This document shows, one piece after another, positions 10,432 through 19,048 of a stretch of DNA of 64,000 nt (positions are counted from its first letter, which is position 1; each line of letters starts with the position of its first letter). This DNA comes from Pedobacter yonginensis. GTDB lineage: Bacteria > Bacteroidota > Bacteroidia > Sphingobacteriales > Sphingobacteriaceae. The position numbers and the translations under genes are program-made. The notes under the pieces are model-generated. The model did not search any database. It saw only the letters and a list, made by a program, of their open reading frames with translations, and had not been told where the DNA came from. The stretch is taken from the NCBI RefSeq assembly GCF_003173595.1, contig NZ_QGNZ01000004.1:620001-684000 (forward strand). The letters are read 5' to 3'.

Positions 10432-11358
10432 TTAGCTTAGAAAGTTGTCTTCCATTCTGTAGGCAGAAATTACAGCTAATTCGCCATCTTTTCCGCCTTT
10501 GGAATTGCCGTGTTCCATGCCCATAACACCCTTGTAACCTTTCTTATGCAGAAATTTGAAGATGTTTTTGTAATTGATTTCTCCAGTTGTGGGCTCCTTT
10601 CTGCCTGGGTTGTCGCCAATTTGAACGTAGGCAATTTCATCCCAACAACGTTCCATGGTTTTAATGATATCGCCTTCTGTGCGCTGCATGTGGTAAATAT
10701 CATATAAAATTTTGCAAGATGGGCTTTTTACAGCTTTGCAAACGGCATAGGTTTCGTTGGTTTTTTGAAGGAATAGTTCTGGGGTATCGCTTAGGGTTTC
10801 TAAAACCATAATTAAGCCATGAGGTTCGAAAATTTCTGCACCGGCACGCATGGCATCAATTACATTTGCAAACTGATTTCCGTAGGGCAAATTTCGTTCG
10901 TAAAAACCCGGCACCACGGTAAGCCATTTGGCGTTGCATCGTTTTGCAGCCTCTACCGATTTTTTACAGGTTTCGATAAATTTATCTTTAAACTCTTTTT
11001 TGCCCGTTGTTAATGACGTTTTCCAATTGTCGCCACCATCTACCACAAAAACGCCCATACGCATGCCGAGTTTGGAGAGCAAATTGCCTATCTTTTCTTG
11101 TTCCTCTACAGATCTGTTTAAAAAACCATTGTCTTCAATTGATCTGAAACCTTTATCGTACATAAACTGAATCTGATCCAGAAAACCTTTCCCGGCATGG
11201 TTTTCAAACATGCCTTGATGTGGCGCATAATCGAGATTAAAGGTTTTGTCTGCAAGGGAGATGTCTTGTTCGCCTGCAAAACTATTGGTGATGCCTGTTC
11301 CGGCAGTTAAAGCGCCTGCGGTTAACAAGGTGTTTCTGATAAATTCACTTCTCTTCAT
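10432..11358 (-). CDS. Exported hydroxypyruvate isomerase-like TIM-barrel protein
   Basis: 308-residue member of the sugar phosphate isomerase/epimerase (AP endonuclease 2-like TIM barrel) superfamily; its arrangement (MFENHAGKGFLDQIQFMYDKGF, then VLETLSDTP, KILYDIYHMQ, YVQIGDNPGR, GVMGMEHG) resembles hydroxypyruvate isomerases. Metal-ligand candidates are the Glu of VLETL, the Asp/His of YDIYHMQ and the Glu of GMEHG. Unlike cytosolic Hyi it carries an N-terminal export signal (MKRSEFIRNTLLTAGALTAG) that looks like a degenerate Tat signal (KR instead of RR). Last gene of a four-gene operon (30 nt after apbE). Substrate unknown; sugar isomerisation outside the cytoplasm is inferred. Confidence 0.75.
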   Translation of the reverse strand: MKRSEFIRNTLLTAGALTAGTGITNSFAGEQDISLADKTFNLDYAPHQGMFENHAGKGFLDQIQFMYDKGFRSIEDNGFLNRSVEEQEKIGNLLSKLGMRMGVFVVDGGDNWKTSLTTGKKEFKDKFIETCKKSVEAAKRCNAKWLTVVPGFYERNLPYGNQFANVIDAMRAGAEIFEPHGLIMVLETLSDTPELFLQKTNETYAVCKAVKSPSCKILYDIYHMQRTEGDIIKTMERCWDEIAYVQIGDNPGRKEPTTGEINYKNIFKFLHKKGYKGVMGMEHGNSKGGKDGELAVISAYRMEDNFLS

Positions 11359-11388
11359 TTGTTGCGTTTTAATTGGTTGAAAGCCGAT

Positions 11389-12384
11389 TTATTGGATAAT
11401 CATTTTTTTAAAGCCTGTTGTTAAGGTGTCTGCAACCCCTCCATTTTTTGTGTGGTAAACAAAATAGGCCTCGAGATTTTTTCTTTCTTCCACAAATTTT
11501 ATTGCTTCATTTAAGTGCATGCCCATTAAAGCATTGTCGTAGCCATCGGCGGTTATTGCATCATCTGCAAACACGGTAACGCTAATCATTTCATTATTTA
11601 AGGGATAACCGGTTTTAGAATCAATTAAGTGTGATACGCTTCGGTTTCCGCTTTGATGAAATTTTCTATAATTGCCTGAGGTGGTTATGGCACCAAAATT
11701 TAAGGAAGCTATGTGCCTAATTATTGGCGTACCATCGCTATCTGGCCCCTCAATACCAACCCTCATGGGTTTTCCATCGGGCTTCGGTCCTAAAACTCTA
11801 AGTTCGCCACCCAGCTCGGCAATGTAGCTTTTAATGCCTTTTTTATTTAAGTAACTTGCAATAACATCCACACTATAGCCTTGCGCTATTCCGTTCAAAT
11901 CTATTTGTATGCAAGGTTTAGTTTTACTTAAATAGCCTTTTGTTAACGTCAGATTTTTCATCCCTACACAATTTAAAATGGCCTTTATGGCTAAACTATC
12001 AGGCTCAACTCTATTTTCTATTGGTCCGAAGCCCCAGGCCTGTACTAGAGGGGCAACTGTAATATCGAAAATCCCTTTGGTATCTTCATTAATTTGAAAA
12101 CTTCTTTGTAATACCTCGTTTATCAAGGCATCGGTTTTAATTTCTTTTTCGCTGGTATTAAATTGATTGATTAATGAGCCTTTTTTGTACAGAGACATGG
12201 ACAAATCAATTCTATTCAAAATGCTGTCGATATTGGCTTGACTAACTAAACTATCTGTTGCATAATAGGTTATGGTGTAATCTGTTCCTTGAGCAAAGCC
12301 TTTTATCTGGTACTGCCTAATTTCACCCTCATTAGAAAATAAGAGTAAAATAGGCAATAAAAAGAGTAAATGCTTACTGTACAT
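11389..12384 (-). CDS. apbE: FAD:protein FMN transferase
   Basis: Attaches FMN from FAD to Ser/Thr of target flavoproteins on the periplasmic side (for example Na+-NQR or Rnf subunits). 331 residues with a hydrophobic N-terminal signal (residues 4-17). Family motifs are all visible: IDLNGIAQGY at 161-170, ELGGELRVLGPKPDG at 190-204, GAITTSGNYR at 231-240, SHLIDSKTGYP at 251-261, and DDAITADGYDNALM at 274-287 (metal ligands). It sits 15 nt downstream of the Gfo/Idh/MocA gene. No Na+-NQR, Rnf or FMN-bind protein is visible in the window, so its client is unknown. Confidence 0.9.
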   Translation of the reverse strand: MYSKHLLFLLPILLLFSNEGEIRQYQIKGFAQGTDYTITYYATDSLVSQANIDSILNRIDLSMSLYKKGSLINQFNTSEKEIKTDALINEVLQRSFQINEDTKGIFDITVAPLVQAWGFGPIENRVEPDSLAIKAILNCVGMKNLTLTKGYLSKTKPCIQIDLNGIAQGYSVDVIASYLNKKGIKSYIAELGGELRVLGPKPDGKPMRVGIEGPDSDGTPIIRHIASLNFGAITTSGNYRKFHQSGNRSVSHLIDSKTGYPLNNEMISVTVFADDAITADGYDNALMGMHLNEAIKFVEERKNLEAYFVYHTKNGGVADTLTTGFKKMIIQ

Positions 12385-12399
12385 GAATCAAATTTAGCA

Positions 12400-13719
12400 C
12401 TAAATAACTTTGGTTTTTCCAGGCATGGCATAGGGGTACAATCCATTTGAGTCTGGAAGCACTTTGGGCATGGCATCCCAAGCCAAACGATCTGGCATCA
12501 GGCTGTTATCAGCCGCTAAAGCTTCATCCCATTTAATGGTTTGACCTGAATAGGTTGCGTATCGCCCAATTATGCCTGTTAAAGTGGTAGTTGCTCCGTA
12601 GTCGGCATTGGCAAATTTATATTCTCCGTTGGATACGGCTTCAAAAAGCTCATCGTGTTCGGTTTGGTACGGATTTTTGTTTCCCTTGGTATCGTGGCGA
12701 TAAATTTCTCGTCCTTTAGCGTCCCAAATTACCGCTTCGTTGCTTCCAGAAAGGTAGATTTTTCCTTTGGTGCCTTGGAAAGATTCATCAACGCGATTGC
12801 TTGTGCCTTCAAAATGCCTGCATTGACTGTAAATTACTGCACCGTCAGGATAAGTCAGTTCTAGCGCATGATTATCGTAAATTTCACCATAATCTATGCC
12901 CGTTCTCCAAGCGCGGCTACCTGTTCCTTGCACCGAAACGGGGTGTTCGTTTTTAATCCAATTGGCTATATCTAAATTGTGCACATGTTGTTCTACAATA
13001 TGATCGCCACATAGCCAGTTGAAATAATACCAATTGCGCATTTGATATTCCATCTCGGTTTGACCAGCTGTGCGTGGCCGAACCCAAACCCCTCCGCTGT
13101 TCCAATATACCTGACCAGAAACAATATCGCCTATAGCGCCATCATTAATGCGTTTCATGGCTTCGCGATAATTGGTTTGATACCGCCTTTGTAGGCCTAC
13201 CACCACGTTTAGCTTTTTCTTTTTGGCTTCTTCTGCTGCGGCCAACACCCTTCTAATACCAGGGGCATCAACTGCAACGGGTTTTTCCATGAAAATTTGT
13301 TTGCCCTGCTTTACGGCTTCTTCAAAATGGATTGGTCTGAAACCTGGGGGCGTAACCAATAAAACCACATCGGCCAATGGAATTGCTTTTAAATAGGCAT
13401 CAAAGCCCACAAACTGACGTTCTTTTGGAACATCCATTTTAGCTGCAAATTTAGAGCTTAAAGCTTGGTAGCTGCTGTCTAATCGGTCTTGGAAAGCATC
13501 GGCCATAGCCACAAGTTTAATGTTGAACTTTGTGCTTAAAGCCTGAAACGCTGCACCTGTTCCTCGATCGCCGCAACCAATTAGGGCAATCTTGATGGTG
13601 TCTGTGCCAGAGGCATAGGCACTCGCTAGTGGAATACTGCTGATGATTGCGCCACCTGCGAGTAGGGCAGATGCCTTCAAAAAATCTCTTCGTTGTTGGG
13701 TAAGTGGTTCTTTTTCCAT
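12400..13719 (-). CDS. Exported Gfo/Idh/MocA-family oxidoreductase
   Basis: NAD(P)-dependent sugar or sugar-alcohol oxidoreductase of 439 residues. The N-terminus has a twin-arginine signal (QQRRDFLKASALLAGG, residues 8-23), so it should be exported folded with its cofactor. The Rossmann fold follows (IKIALIGCGDRGTGAAFQAL), with the EKPVAVDAPG motif (Lys of EKP is the catalytic-type residue) near residue 145 and the C-terminal alpha/beta domain with GDHIVEQHVHNLDIANW. Bacteroidota have many such proteins acting on glycosides through 3-keto intermediates; that role is inference. Second gene of the operon, 35 nt after the FGE-like gene. Confidence 0.85.
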   Translation of the reverse strand: MEKEPLTQQRRDFLKASALLAGGAIISSIPLASAYASGTDTIKIALIGCGDRGTGAAFQALSTKFNIKLVAMADAFQDRLDSSYQALSSKFAAKMDVPKERQFVGFDAYLKAIPLADVVLLVTPPGFRPIHFEEAVKQGKQIFMEKPVAVDAPGIRRVLAAAEEAKKKKLNVVVGLQRRYQTNYREAMKRINDGAIGDIVSGQVYWNSGGVWVRPRTAGQTEMEYQMRNWYYFNWLCGDHIVEQHVHNLDIANWIKNEHPVSVQGTGSRAWRTGIDYGEIYDNHALELTYPDGAVIYSQCRHFEGTSNRVDESFQGTKGKIYLSGSNEAVIWDAKGREIYRHDTKGNKNPYQTEHDELFEAVSNGEYKFANADYGATTTLTGIIGRYATYSGQTIKWDEALAADNSLMPDRLAWDAMPKVLPDSNGLYPYAMPGKTKVI

Positions 13720-13754
13720 TGTTGTTGGTTTATATTGGTCTTTGTATGTTGCTC

Positions 13755-14714
13755 TTAATAATCTTTTATTGGTGATTTGTTATAGTAGGCATCAATGATT
13801 TCTTTTGATGGAGCTTTTGCTGGCCTTACCAATCTCATTCCGACAAAAGGGGCTTCTGGAAACCACCAATTGCTTTTCGGAATTTGGGGATCGAGCTGTT
13901 TCCAAGATGGGTCGGATGCCAACCTAACCGATGACGTTAAATTTTTTGCCACTTCATCATAAGATCCCCCTCGTACTGAATTTGGATACAATTTTTCGGG
14001 TACGGCTACTGGATTTTTGGTGCTTTTATCGGTTTTGTAAAAATCTGGAAGATATTGATCGTATGTCCATTCAGCTACATTGCCGTGCATATCGTAAATG
14101 CCCCAATTGTTTGGTTTTTTTTGCCCAACGGGATGGGTTTTATTGCCACTGTTTTCTTTAAACCATGCGTAGTCTTTAAGATTGGAAGCATCGTTACCGA
14201 AAGAATAAGCCGTTGTTGTACCTGCTTTACAGGCATATTCCCATTCGGCTTCGGTAGGTAAGCGGTAAAAAATTCCTGTCCTAACGTATAGCCATTTACA
14301 AAATTGAATGGCATTGTATTGCGTCATAGCCAATGCTGGCTGATTTTCTTTTCCCATGCCAAAGGTCATATCGAGATACGGTTTTGTTGGTCGGGTTACG
14401 GCATCTACTTCGGCAGAAATTTTTTCAGTGCTGGCCTTTTGCTCATAATCTCGGTAGAGAAAAGGTTCGAAAAGATCCCAAGTTACTTCGTATTTTCCGA
14501 TCCAAAAGGCATCTAGTTCTACATCATGGATGGGTTGTTCATCAGCTTTGCCCGCTTTACTGCCCATCTTAAATTTACCCGCTGGGATAGCAAGCATTTC
14601 GAAAGTTAATTTTGTCCCGTTAATGTTTTGGGTATAAGATTTTGAATCCTGCTGTGCAAAAACAGGCAAATAGGGTAAAAAGATTAATGCCGAAGCGATT
14701 AATTTCTTGATCAT
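13755..14714 (-). CDS. Formylglycine-generating enzyme-like (SUMF1/EgtB/PvdO) secreted protein
   Basis: 319-residue FGE-sulfatase-domain protein with a Sec signal peptide (MIKKLIASALIFLPYLPVFAQ). The fold signatures are MVAIPAG-like (MLAIPAGKFKMGS), HDVELDAFWIGKYEVTW, RLPTEAEWEYACKAGTTTAY, MHGNVAEWTYD and RGGSYDE. True FGEs oxidise a sulfatase Cys to formylglycine using a Cys pair; I see only scattered Cys here (for example in QFCKWLY and YACKAG) and no sulfatase nearby, so a non-FGE role is likely. First gene of the four-gene operon; a candidate promoter lies about 60 nt upstream. Confidence 0.8.
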   Translation of the reverse strand: MIKKLIASALIFLPYLPVFAQQDSKSYTQNINGTKLTFEMLAIPAGKFKMGSKAGKADEQPIHDVELDAFWIGKYEVTWDLFEPFLYRDYEQKASTEKISAEVDAVTRPTKPYLDMTFGMGKENQPALAMTQYNAIQFCKWLYVRTGIFYRLPTEAEWEYACKAGTTTAYSFGNDASNLKDYAWFKENSGNKTHPVGQKKPNNWGIYDMHGNVAEWTYDQYLPDFYKTDKSTKNPVAVPEKLYPNSVRGGSYDEVAKNLTSSVRLASDPSWKQLDPQIPKSNWWFPEAPFVGMRLVRPAKAPSKEIIDAYYNKSPIKDY

Positions 14715-14773
14715 AATACTTGGTTAGGGATGCTTTTTTAAATGAGCATTTTTGGTTTCTCAATATATAAATA

Positions 14774-14803
14774 CTAAAGTAAATACTCTGATTTTAAATC
14801 AAG
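14774..14803 (-). promoter_or_regulatory. Candidate promoter of the FGE-like/Gfo/apbE/isomerase operon
   Basis: On the minus strand CTTG (14800-14803), 18 nt, then TACTTTAG (14774-14781), one mismatch from TAnnTTTG. It lies 59 nt before the first ATG of the operon. Confidence 0.35.
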
Positions 14804-14859
14804 AAAATTTGTGTAACAATAAAGGTATAATTGACAATTAATCCGGTTAGTAAAAGGAT

Positions 14860-16137
14860 TTATCTCCTATCAGAAGGCTTATTACTGAGATTTACATAAC
14901 CTACTAATGTATCCCAACGAGCGCCGGGCTTGCGGTAATAAACAAAGATTTGGTAACTGTTTTCTGTTTGGAAAAAGGCACCTTCAAAAGGTTTGGTTTC
15001 GATGGTATTGGTGGCTTTATCGAACCAAACATATTCATAATCATATAAGCCCTGTTTTAGCAGGATGTTGCCATAAAATTGTTTCCTGCTGGCATCATAA
15101 AGCAATTTGTTTTCTTTACTTAATGTGTAGTTGTTAAATCTGCCAAGTACATAAGCCTCACCATTTGGGCTTGGCGCTGGGGCATTCAGTGTAAAAAGCA
15201 CACCTGTATATTCTGATTCGGTTCGATCATCGCGGCCGTCGGTATTTCTTATGAAATAATTGCCGTTTTCATCGTATTGGTTTGCAAATGCACTTGTATT
15301 TCGTGGTGCATCTTGAAATAGCATCACATTCACTGATTCATTATCTCTGAAAATATCTTTAACGTTATCTGCTTTGTACCGTAAGCTTCGGGTATCGAAT
15401 TTTCTGAACTCATTCTCGCCCCAAAAATCGTTGGTGGTGAGGTCGTTATATACCAATTGATTTGGTCGGATGAAAGAAGGTTTAGTATTGATTTGGGCAG
15501 TGTTTGGATTAAAATTCTGCATGACTACAGCCTTCACATCTTGGTATGGATTGGCAATCGGAATGCTGTGGTTTATGGTAAAGTTTATTTTCTGCTTGTA
15601 GTTTCGATCTTCAACCTGCATAGAATTGCTTACTTCGGCTGCAACCGCCACCTGACTATCCACTATGTAAAAACGTTGAGAAATGACTGGTTTTTTCAAA
15701 TCGCCATCCTCGTAAACCTTTAGCAAATAGTTACCGCCAATTTTAGGCTGAATCTGGTTATTTGGAAGGGTGAGTTCGTAGTGGGTATATTTTCTGGTGG
15801 TGTTGGATGAGTACCGGTAATTTAGAATTCGATCATCATTGAAACTTTCTAGGTAATCGATGCTTGAAATGCGCGATGGCTGCCAGTCTGCTGTGCAATG
15901 TTCGATGGTGTACCAATAGTTTTTGGTTCCTGCCAATAGATCGTCAAAACCAAATGTTAAGGTTTCGGCAGAATTTAATAAAATGACTGGCAGGCTTTGT
16001 TCTTTATTGCTGTTGTAGCAAAGAACGGTTTTAATATTGGGTAGATAAATTTTGTTTTCGTAAGTAAAGGTTTTATCTGATTGCGCAAAGATTAGGGTAG
16101 GAATGAAAAATAAAATCGTAAATAATATTTTCTGCAT
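14860..16137 (-). CDS. Type IX secretion system plug protein (DUF5103)
   Basis: 425-residue secreted protein with a Sec signal (MQKILFTILFFIPTLIFAQ). The layout matches the DUF5103 family, whose Flavobacterium johnsoniae member was found closing the SprA translocon pore of the type IX secretion system from the periplasm. Recognisable stretches: SAETLTFGFDDLLAGTKNYWYTIEHCTADWQPS near residues 56-88, SIPIANPYQDVKAVVMQNF near 190, and the C-terminal GLYDYEYVWFDK, FFQTENSYQIFVYYRKPGARWD. No T9SS core gene is adjacent, which is usual because these genes are scattered. Single gene. Confidence 0.85.
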   Translation of the reverse strand: MQKILFTILFFIPTLIFAQSDKTFTYENKIYLPNIKTVLCYNSNKEQSLPVILLNSAETLTFGFDDLLAGTKNYWYTIEHCTADWQPSRISSIDYLESFNDDRILNYRYSSNTTRKYTHYELTLPNNQIQPKIGGNYLLKVYEDGDLKKPVISQRFYIVDSQVAVAAEVSNSMQVEDRNYKQKINFTINHSIPIANPYQDVKAVVMQNFNPNTAQINTKPSFIRPNQLVYNDLTTNDFWGENEFRKFDTRSLRYKADNVKDIFRDNESVNVMLFQDAPRNTSAFANQYDENGNYFIRNTDGRDDRTESEYTGVLFTLNAPAPSPNGEAYVLGRFNNYTLSKENKLLYDASRKQFYGNILLKQGLYDYEYVWFDKATNTIETKPFEGAFFQTENSYQIFVYYRKPGARWDTLVGYVNLSNKPSDRR

Positions 16138-16457
16138 GGAATAAATGTACAGAGTAAAAGCCAGAGAAAAAAGGTTGGTGCTGATTTTTGAATTAATTTG
16201 AAGTTTAAAAAGAAACTGATGACTTTATTTTCCTTGCTTCCCCTCAAATTTTTAAGAAAGAGGATGTATCATAAACCAAATTAACTATAGCGGACAAAAT
16301 TTTATTTTGAACCACAAAAGACACAAAAATAACCGTTAAAAAATTCAAAAGCAGAATTTGACTCTTGAATTCGTTATGATTTTGCTACAAAATATTATTT
16401 GTTAACCTCAGACGTAACTTGAATATGATACATTCCCTAATTCTGTCGGCGTTTTGC
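16138..16457. other. 320-nt spacer without a recognisable gene
   Basis: AT-rich spacer upstream of the plug gene and downstream of the ABC-F gene. I see no ORF, tRNA or strong hairpin. A short ACCACAAAAGACACAAAA stretch (from 16311) resembles a dispersed ACCACA/ACACAAA-type repeat, but one copy is not evidence. Confidence 0.4.
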
Positions 16458-18365
16458 TTAACCTTCTAATTCCATAATCTCTCCGGCCAATTCTTCCCAT
16501 CTACTTTGGCTTTTATCCAATTCACTTTTGGTGGCGAGGTAACGTTTATTTGCTTCTGCCAATTTATCGGCCTTACCATAAACATTTTCATCTGCCAGTT
16601 CTGCTTCTATACTTTTAACGTTTTGCTCCAACTCAGCAATTAAAGTTTCAGTTTTTTTCAATTCTTCATTCAACTTTTTGAGCTGATTGGCCGAGTTTGG
16701 AGTCGCTGGTTTTGGTTGCTCTTTTACTTTTTCTGGCATCTGGATTGGAATGGGTTTAGACGCGGGAATTACGCGCTTGCTATTCCATTCTTCATATTCG
16801 GCATAAGTACCCGGGTATTGCTTTATCTGTTCGTTTTCTATAAACCAGATTTTATTGGCTACATTATCTAAGAAGTATCTATCGTGAGAAACCGCGATAA
16901 AGGTACCTTCAAATTGTTGCAATGCCTGTATCAAGATGTTAACCGATTGAATATCCAAGTGGTTGGTCGGCTCATCCAGAATTAAGAAATTTGAATCGGT
17001 AGTTAATGATTTTGCCAATGCCACTCGAGATTTTTCTCCTCCAGAAAGCACTTTAATTTTTTTGAAAACATCATCGCCTGTAAATAAGAAACAACCTAAA
17101 ATGCTTCTCAGCTCTGTATCCGAATGTTTAGGCGCAAAGGCTTGTAATTCCTCTAAAATGGAATTCTCTAGGTGGAGTGATTCCAGTTGATGCTGTGCAA
17201 AGAATGTGGTAGTAACATTGTGGCCGGTTTCGCAAAAGCCTTCAAATTTCTCCGCTCCTGCAATCATTCTCAATAAGGTAGATTTACCTTTACCGTTCGC
17301 GCCAATCAGGGCTATTTTATCTCCTTTTTCAATTACAGCTTCTGCATCCTGCAAAATGTGTACGTTTGGATAATGCTTGGTTGCATGCTCAATGCGCACA
17401 ACATGTCTGCCAGATGGCTTCGTAAACTTAAAGGCGAAGTTAACGGTTGGGTTATCATCGTCCACATCATCTACACGTTCCATTTTGTCTAAAGCCTTCA
17501 TTCGAGACTGGGCCATTTTGGCCTTACTCGCTTTTGCCTTGAAACGTTCAATTAGGCGCTCTTCTTGCTTAATTTTAGCTTGCTGATTTTTAAATTCACC
17601 TTTCTGAATTTCTCCACGAAGTGCTTTTTCTTCAACATAGAAACTGTAGTTACCGGCGTAAACATTTAGTTTTCCCTTGCGAGATTCTACGGTGCGGTTT
17701 ACAATCTTATCCAAGAAATATCTATCGTGAGAAACGATGACAATAGCCCCTTCAAAACCCATCAAATAGTTTTCCAACCATTTAATTGAAGGTAAATCCA
17801 TGTGGTTGGTTGGCTCATCCAGTAATAAAATGTCTGGAGTTTGAAGCAGAATTTTAGCCAACATTACACGCATCCGCCATCCTCCAGAGAATGTATTCAG
17901 CGGGCGTAATTGGTCTGCTGTGCTGAATCCTAAACCTGCTAAAATTTCGTTTGCTCTGTATTCGATGTTGTATCCATCCAAAGCTTCAAATTCTTGCTGT
18001 TTATCGCTCAGTTTATATAAAACTTCTTCGCTATAATCGGTTTCGATTTTTTTAAGCAATTCTTCAATTTCATCGTGCAATTGATTTTGGCGCTCGAAAG
18101 CTTCCATGGCCACATGCAAAATGCTATGATGAGAATCGTATGAAAGTAAATCCTGATTCAAGTAACCGATTTTCAGGTCTTTAGACATAGAAACCGTACC
18201 GGAGGTAGGGGCATACTCGCCAACAATTATTTTTAAAAGTGTAGATTTTCCCGTCCCGTTGGCTCCAATTAATCCGGCTCTATCGCCTGGTTTGATGTGC
18301 CAATTTGCTTCGTCGTATAAGGCTCTGGAGCCAATAAGGAATGTTAAATTATTTATTGAAATCAT
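16458..18365 (-). CDS. ABC-F family ATPase
   Basis: Soluble twin-cassette ATPase of 635 residues without membrane segments; ABC-F proteins act on the ribosomal E-site to relieve stalls or protect against antibiotics. Cassette 1 has Walker A GANGTGKSTLL near residue 35, signature FSGGWRMRVMLAK and Walker B DILLLDEPTNHMD. A charged linker with KAKMAQSRMKALDKMERV follows. Cassette 2 has GANGKGKSTLL, LSGGEKSRVALAK and FLILDEPTNHLD. The C-terminal extension (about residues 550-635) is a charged coiled coil (LKKLNEELKKTETLIAELE), as in YheS/Uup-like members. A -7 promoter box sits 8 nt before the ATG. The substrate ribosome state is not deducible. Confidence 0.9.
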   Translation of the reverse strand: MISINNLTFLIGSRALYDEANWHIKPGDRAGLIGANGTGKSTLLKIIVGEYAPTSGTVSMSKDLKIGYLNQDLLSYDSHHSILHVAMEAFERQNQLHDEIEELLKKIETDYSEEVLYKLSDKQQEFEALDGYNIEYRANEILAGLGFSTADQLRPLNTFSGGWRMRVMLAKILLQTPDILLLDEPTNHMDLPSIKWLENYLMGFEGAIVIVSHDRYFLDKIVNRTVESRKGKLNVYAGNYSFYVEEKALRGEIQKGEFKNQQAKIKQEERLIERFKAKASKAKMAQSRMKALDKMERVDDVDDDNPTVNFAFKFTKPSGRHVVRIEHATKHYPNVHILQDAEAVIEKGDKIALIGANGKGKSTLLRMIAGAEKFEGFCETGHNVTTTFFAQHQLESLHLENSILEELQAFAPKHSDTELRSILGCFLFTGDDVFKKIKVLSGGEKSRVALAKSLTTDSNFLILDEPTNHLDIQSVNILIQALQQFEGTFIAVSHDRYFLDNVANKIWFIENEQIKQYPGTYAEYEEWNSKRVIPASKPIPIQMPEKVKEQPKPATPNSANQLKKLNEELKKTETLIAELEQNVKSIEAELADENVYGKADKLAEANKRYLATKSELDKSQSRWEELAGEIMELEG

Positions 18366-18373
18366 TTCGGCTG

Positions 18374-18381
18374 CAAAAGTA
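18374..18381 (-). promoter_or_regulatory. -7 promoter box of the ABC-F gene
   Basis: Minus-strand TACTTTTG matches TAnnTTTG and ends 8 nt before the ATG at 18365, giving an almost leaderless mRNA. No clear -33 TTTG. Confidence 0.45.
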
Positions 18382-18515
18382 CGAAATTTAAAGGCTTTTT
18401 TTAGGTGGAAAGTGAAATAGGTTTAATGGAATTTTTACTTCCTTTTTATCTTCATAAGCACCCCGAAATTTTTACATTTCTTCCTAGAAACTGAAGCTGA
18501 AAGCATAAAATTAAA

Positions 18516-18546
18516 TTTGGATTCTATAAAAATCTATCTACCTTTG
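18516..18546 (+). promoter_or_regulatory. Promoter of the Rrf2 regulator gene
   Basis: TTTG (18516-18519), exactly 19 nt, then TACCTTTG (18539-18546): a full match to the Bacteroidota -33/-7 arrangement, 24 nt before the ATG. Confidence 0.75.
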
Positions 18547-18570
18547 TACTGTAACAAATAAAATTACAGA

Positions 18571-18981
18571 ATGAACAACAGCCGATTTCCCATTTCTTTG
18601 CACATTCTCACTTTGCTAGACGATGCTAAGGGGGCGGTTGTGAGCTCAGAATATTTGGCTGGAAGCATTAATATTAATCCTGTTTTGGTTCGTAAAGAAA
18701 TCATGAATTTACGCAAGCATGGTTTTGTAGATAGCAAGGAAGGGAAAGGTGGTGGATCTTATTTGGCTAAAAATGCGATTGATATCAATCTTGGTGAGGT
18801 GTACCTTGCTGTAAGAAACCATCATCTGCTCGGGCAAAGCAAAAATGAACCGAACCCAAAATGCCCAATTGGTCGTCAAATTAACCAGCACTTGGATACC
18901 CTTTACAGCGATGCGGAAAGCGCCTTAATTAAAAATCTATCCAGTCAAACCTTGGCAGATTTTACTTCGAAGTTCCAATAA
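18571..18981 (+). CDS. Rrf2-family transcriptional regulator (YwnA-like)
   Basis: 136-residue winged-helix regulator. The N-terminal DNA-binding part is typical (SLHILTLLDD, SSEYLAGSININPVLVRKEIMNLRKHGFV, then the wing EGKGGGSYLA). Rrf2 proteins of the IscR/NsrR type need three Cys for an Fe-S cluster; only one Cys (PKCPIG, residue 97) is present here, so this one should sense something else, as in the YwnA/CymR-like branch. The next gene, 64 nt downstream, encodes an NAD(P)-binding protein like Bacillus YwnB, which is also paired with ywnA. Probable autoregulated two-gene unit, driven by the promoter at 18516-18546. Confidence 0.85.
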   Translation: MNNSRFPISLHILTLLDDAKGAVVSSEYLAGSININPVLVRKEIMNLRKHGFVDSKEGKGGGSYLAKNAIDINLGEVYLAVRNHHLLGQSKNEPNPKCPIGRQINQHLDTLYSDAESALIKNLSSQTLADFTSKFQ

Positions 18982-19015
18982 AAATTTTTAAACAAAACTG
19001 TCATAAAATATATTA

Positions 19016-19048
19016 CAATTAAAATTCAATTAAAATTCAATTAAAATG
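19016..19048 (+). repeat. Three 11-bp direct repeats running into a start codon
   Basis: CAATTAAAATT occurs at 19016 and 19027, and the third copy from 19038 ends CAATTAAAATG, so its last three bases are the ATG of the next gene. The whole ribosome-binding region of that gene is built from the repeat. Confidence 0.85.

Noticed and set aside
13755-14714. True formylglycine-generating enzyme for sulfatases
   Set aside because: No sulfatase gene in the window and the catalytic Cys pair is not evident, so only the fold is claimed.
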